Origin: Streptomyces sp. NRRL F-2580
GTDB lineage: Bacteria > Actinomycetota > Actinomycetes > Streptomycetales > Streptomycetaceae
Reading direction: 5' to 3'
DNA: 60,408 bases
NCBI RefSeq assembly: GCF_000720115.1
Contig: NZ_JOIR01000039.1
Location: 1-60,408, forward strand
Below are positions 59,353 through 60,408 of this stretch, one piece after another. Each line of letters begins with the position of its first letter. Position 1 is the stretch's first letter. The position numbers and the translations under genes are program-made. Under the pieces are notes generated by a model. The model saw nothing but the letters and a program-made list of their open reading frames with translations, had not been told where the DNA came from and ran no database searches.

Positions 59353-59919
59353 CTAGCCCTTCCCCCCGTTGCCCCCGCCGGACTGGTCCAGCAGGTCCTT
59401 CAACGAACCGATCTTCCCGGACGAGGTCACCGTGTCCTTGGTGTCCGACCAGGTCTGCTTGATCTCCTGCTGACCCTTCTCGAACGACTCGGCGCTGTAG
59501 TCCGGCTTGTAGACGTCGGCGCGGAAGATGTCGCCCCACGCCTTCTGCTCGATCTCGTCCTCACTGGCGTACGGATTGCCGTACGCGGCGTTCGCGACGA
59601 CCTTGAAGGAGCCCTGGATGTACTGCTCCTCCTCCCACATCGTCCCCGCCGCGATCCCCAGGTTCCCCGCGAGCGTCGACGCGTCCTGGATCAGGGCACG
59701 GACCCCCCACTCCCAGCGCTCGCAGAAGTCCTCGAAGTCGGCCGCCAGCCCGGCGTGCCCGGTCTCCATCCCCGTCATCGACAGGTTCTCGAACCCGGCG
59801 CCCTGCGACGCGCCCGCTGCGTCCCCGGATTCGCGCAGCTCCGATATCGCCGCCCGCAGACCGCTCTGGATCGCCGCTACCGCCTGCGGGGAGACCTCGA
59901 GGTCACCGTCGCCCGCCAT
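59353..59919 (-). CDS. EspC/WXG100-like type VII secretion substrate or chaperone
   Basis: 188 residues. The first 100 residues are helical with the pattern FEDFCERWEWGVRALIQDAS, LAGNLGIAAGTMWEEEQ, like the EspC/WXG families whose members are secreted by type VII systems, often paired with a large toxin. The rest is a polar tail ending in Gly/Asn. The stop directly abuts the RHS ATG with no gap, so translation is coupled. ATG 59919 is fixed by an ATGA overlap with the upstream gene. The extended frame to 60117 is rejected. Confidence 0.82.
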   Translation of the reverse strand: MAGDGDLEVSPQAVAAIQSGLRAAISELRESGDAAGASQGAGFENLSMTGMETGHAGLAADFEDFCERWEWGVRALIQDASTLAGNLGIAAGTMWEEEQYIQGSFKVVANAAYGNPYASEDEIEQKAWGDIFRADVYKPDYSAESFEKGQQEIKQTWSDTKDTVTSSGKIGSLKDLLDQSGGGNGGKG

Positions 59920-60293
59920 CAGGCCACCGCCCCACGGCCACCGTCGGCGTCCGGATCGACGTCCACGGCGAACGAGTCCGGGACGATCCCGGCCACCGGC
60001 GGGAACAACATCGACCCGTCGCAGTCCGCCACGTTGACCGCGACTCCCGTCGGACGGTCCGACATCGGTACCACCGCGTCCACGAGCCGCGCACCGAGCA
60101 TCGTCAGGTACGGCCACTCCCGGTCGCCCTCGCCACGCGCCCGGGCGAACCGGAACAACGCCTCCTCGTCCGTGAACGCGTACAGCCAGCGGATCCCGCC
60201 CGACACGGCCGACATCACACCACCAGCGGCATTCGCATCGGCACCGACATCGGCAAGCGGAACGAGCAGGGCAGCGCGGCGGAATTCGCCCAC
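59919..60293 (-). CDS. SAV_915-family (SseB-like) protein
   Basis: 124 residues with the course LLVPLADVGADANAAGGVMS, GGIRWLYAFTDEEALFRFA, WPYLTMLGARLVDAVVP and MLFPPVAGIVPDSFAVD. I recall this family from Streptomyces loci upstream of EspC-like genes and large toxins. I used GTG 60293 with a GGGG site about 8 nt upstream; a TTG at 60296 is one codon earlier. First gene of the toxin operon. Its promoter would lie right where the IS element begins, so the insertion may affect expression. Confidence 0.8.
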   Translation of the reverse strand: MGEFRRAALLVPLADVGADANAAGGVMSAVSGGIRWLYAFTDEEALFRFARARGEGDREWPYLTMLGARLVDAVVPMSDRPTGVAVNVADCDGSMLFPPVAGIVPDSFAVDVDPDADGGRGAVA

Positions 60294-60346
60294 CAAACGC
60301 CCCGGATCCCCTAGACGAGTAAGTCCGATGTCTTCGGGTGCATAAA

Positions 60347-60395
60347 GCGAGGGTCTCGTTGGTTCGTTTGTGACGACAAACCTGGAGACCCTCGC
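60347..60395 (+). promoter_or_regulatory. Inverted repeat that could hide the transposase start in mRNA
   Basis: GCGAGGGTCTC (60347-60357) and GAGACCCTCGC (60385-60395) are perfect 11-bp arms around 27 nt that contain the GTG start codon. In several insertion sequences such structures block transposase translation from outside transcripts. Here this is inference. Confidence 0.5.
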
Positions 60396-60408
60396 GACTG
60401 CACTGTAC
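60370..60408 (+). mobile_element. 5' end of an IS982-like transposase gene, cut by the window edge
   Basis: The final 39 bases read GTG then 12 codons: M-T-T-N-L-E-T-L-A-T-A-L-Y. From memory this is the start of a transposase common in Streptomyces, assigned to the IS982 family. The left end of the element must lie within about 60300-60345; the terminal repeat cannot be fixed without the other end. Confidence 0.7.

Noticed and set aside
57904..60345. An 813-codon plus-strand frame opposite the toxin operon
   Set aside because: Antisense shadow of the RHS N-terminus, EspC-like and SAV_915-like genes, which themselves have clear domains and coupled starts.

Overview
The window is high-GC actinomycete DNA, almost certainly from the chromosome of a Streptomyces species. 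The evidence is the heavy third-position G/C bias, frequent GTG/TTG starts, tRNA genes without encoded CCA, a principal sigma factor with the long Lys/Ala-rich N-terminal extension of HrdB, Tat and lipoprotein signals, a type VII-type effector locus, and Streptomyces-style palindromic intergenic repeats. Most genes are ordinary chromosomal genes, interrupted by several accessory modules.

Layout. 1-6.6 kb: the end of a probable Ser/Thr kinase gene, a NarL-type two-component system (725-2691), a very unusual protein kinase fused to a drug-efflux-type MFS transporter (2688-5252) and a membrane glycosyltransferase-like protein. 6.6-16.5 kb: metG, a sigma-like factor translationally coupled to an IclR-domain chimera, tRNA-Leu(GAG), a stand-alone KAS III, fdhD with a convergent thioredoxin-like ferredoxin gene, a BASS-type transporter and a membrane protein. 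16.7-31 kb: LysR regulator, acyl-CoA synthetase, HdeD-like protein, a branched-chain amino-acid type ABC transporter in which LivH, LivM and LivF are one polypeptide, aldo/keto reductase plus a ricin-fold protein, pterin dehydratase plus methyltransferase, a Tat-exported FAD oxidoreductase, and an XRE regulator.

31.3-35.6 kb holds a compact four-gene cassette: a regulator made of two exact 120-residue repeats, an ImmA/IrrE-type zinc protease, an FAD-dependent oxidoreductase and a MAB_1171c-like multi-spanning membrane protein. Two of the three junctions are 4-nt stop/start overlaps. It is my best candidate for a poorly described signalling system. 35.7-39.4 kb holds folD under a clear ZTP riboswitch and hrdB with a SigR-like promoter. 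39.4-54.1 kb is a run of transporters, metallo-beta-lactamase-fold enzymes, regulators and enzymes, several of which have lost catalytic residues (a PLP-fold protein without its lysine, an arginase-fold protein without two metal histidines, a resolvase-like fragment).

54.2-60.3 kb is a polymorphic toxin operon on the minus strand: SAV_915-like protein, EspC/WXG-like protein, a 1557-residue RHS protein with a C-terminal toxin tip, and an immunity gene. It is flanked at the window edge by the first 13 codons of an IS982-like transposase. The toxin tip and immunity gene are visibly poorer in GC than the rest, as expected for swapped-in modules.
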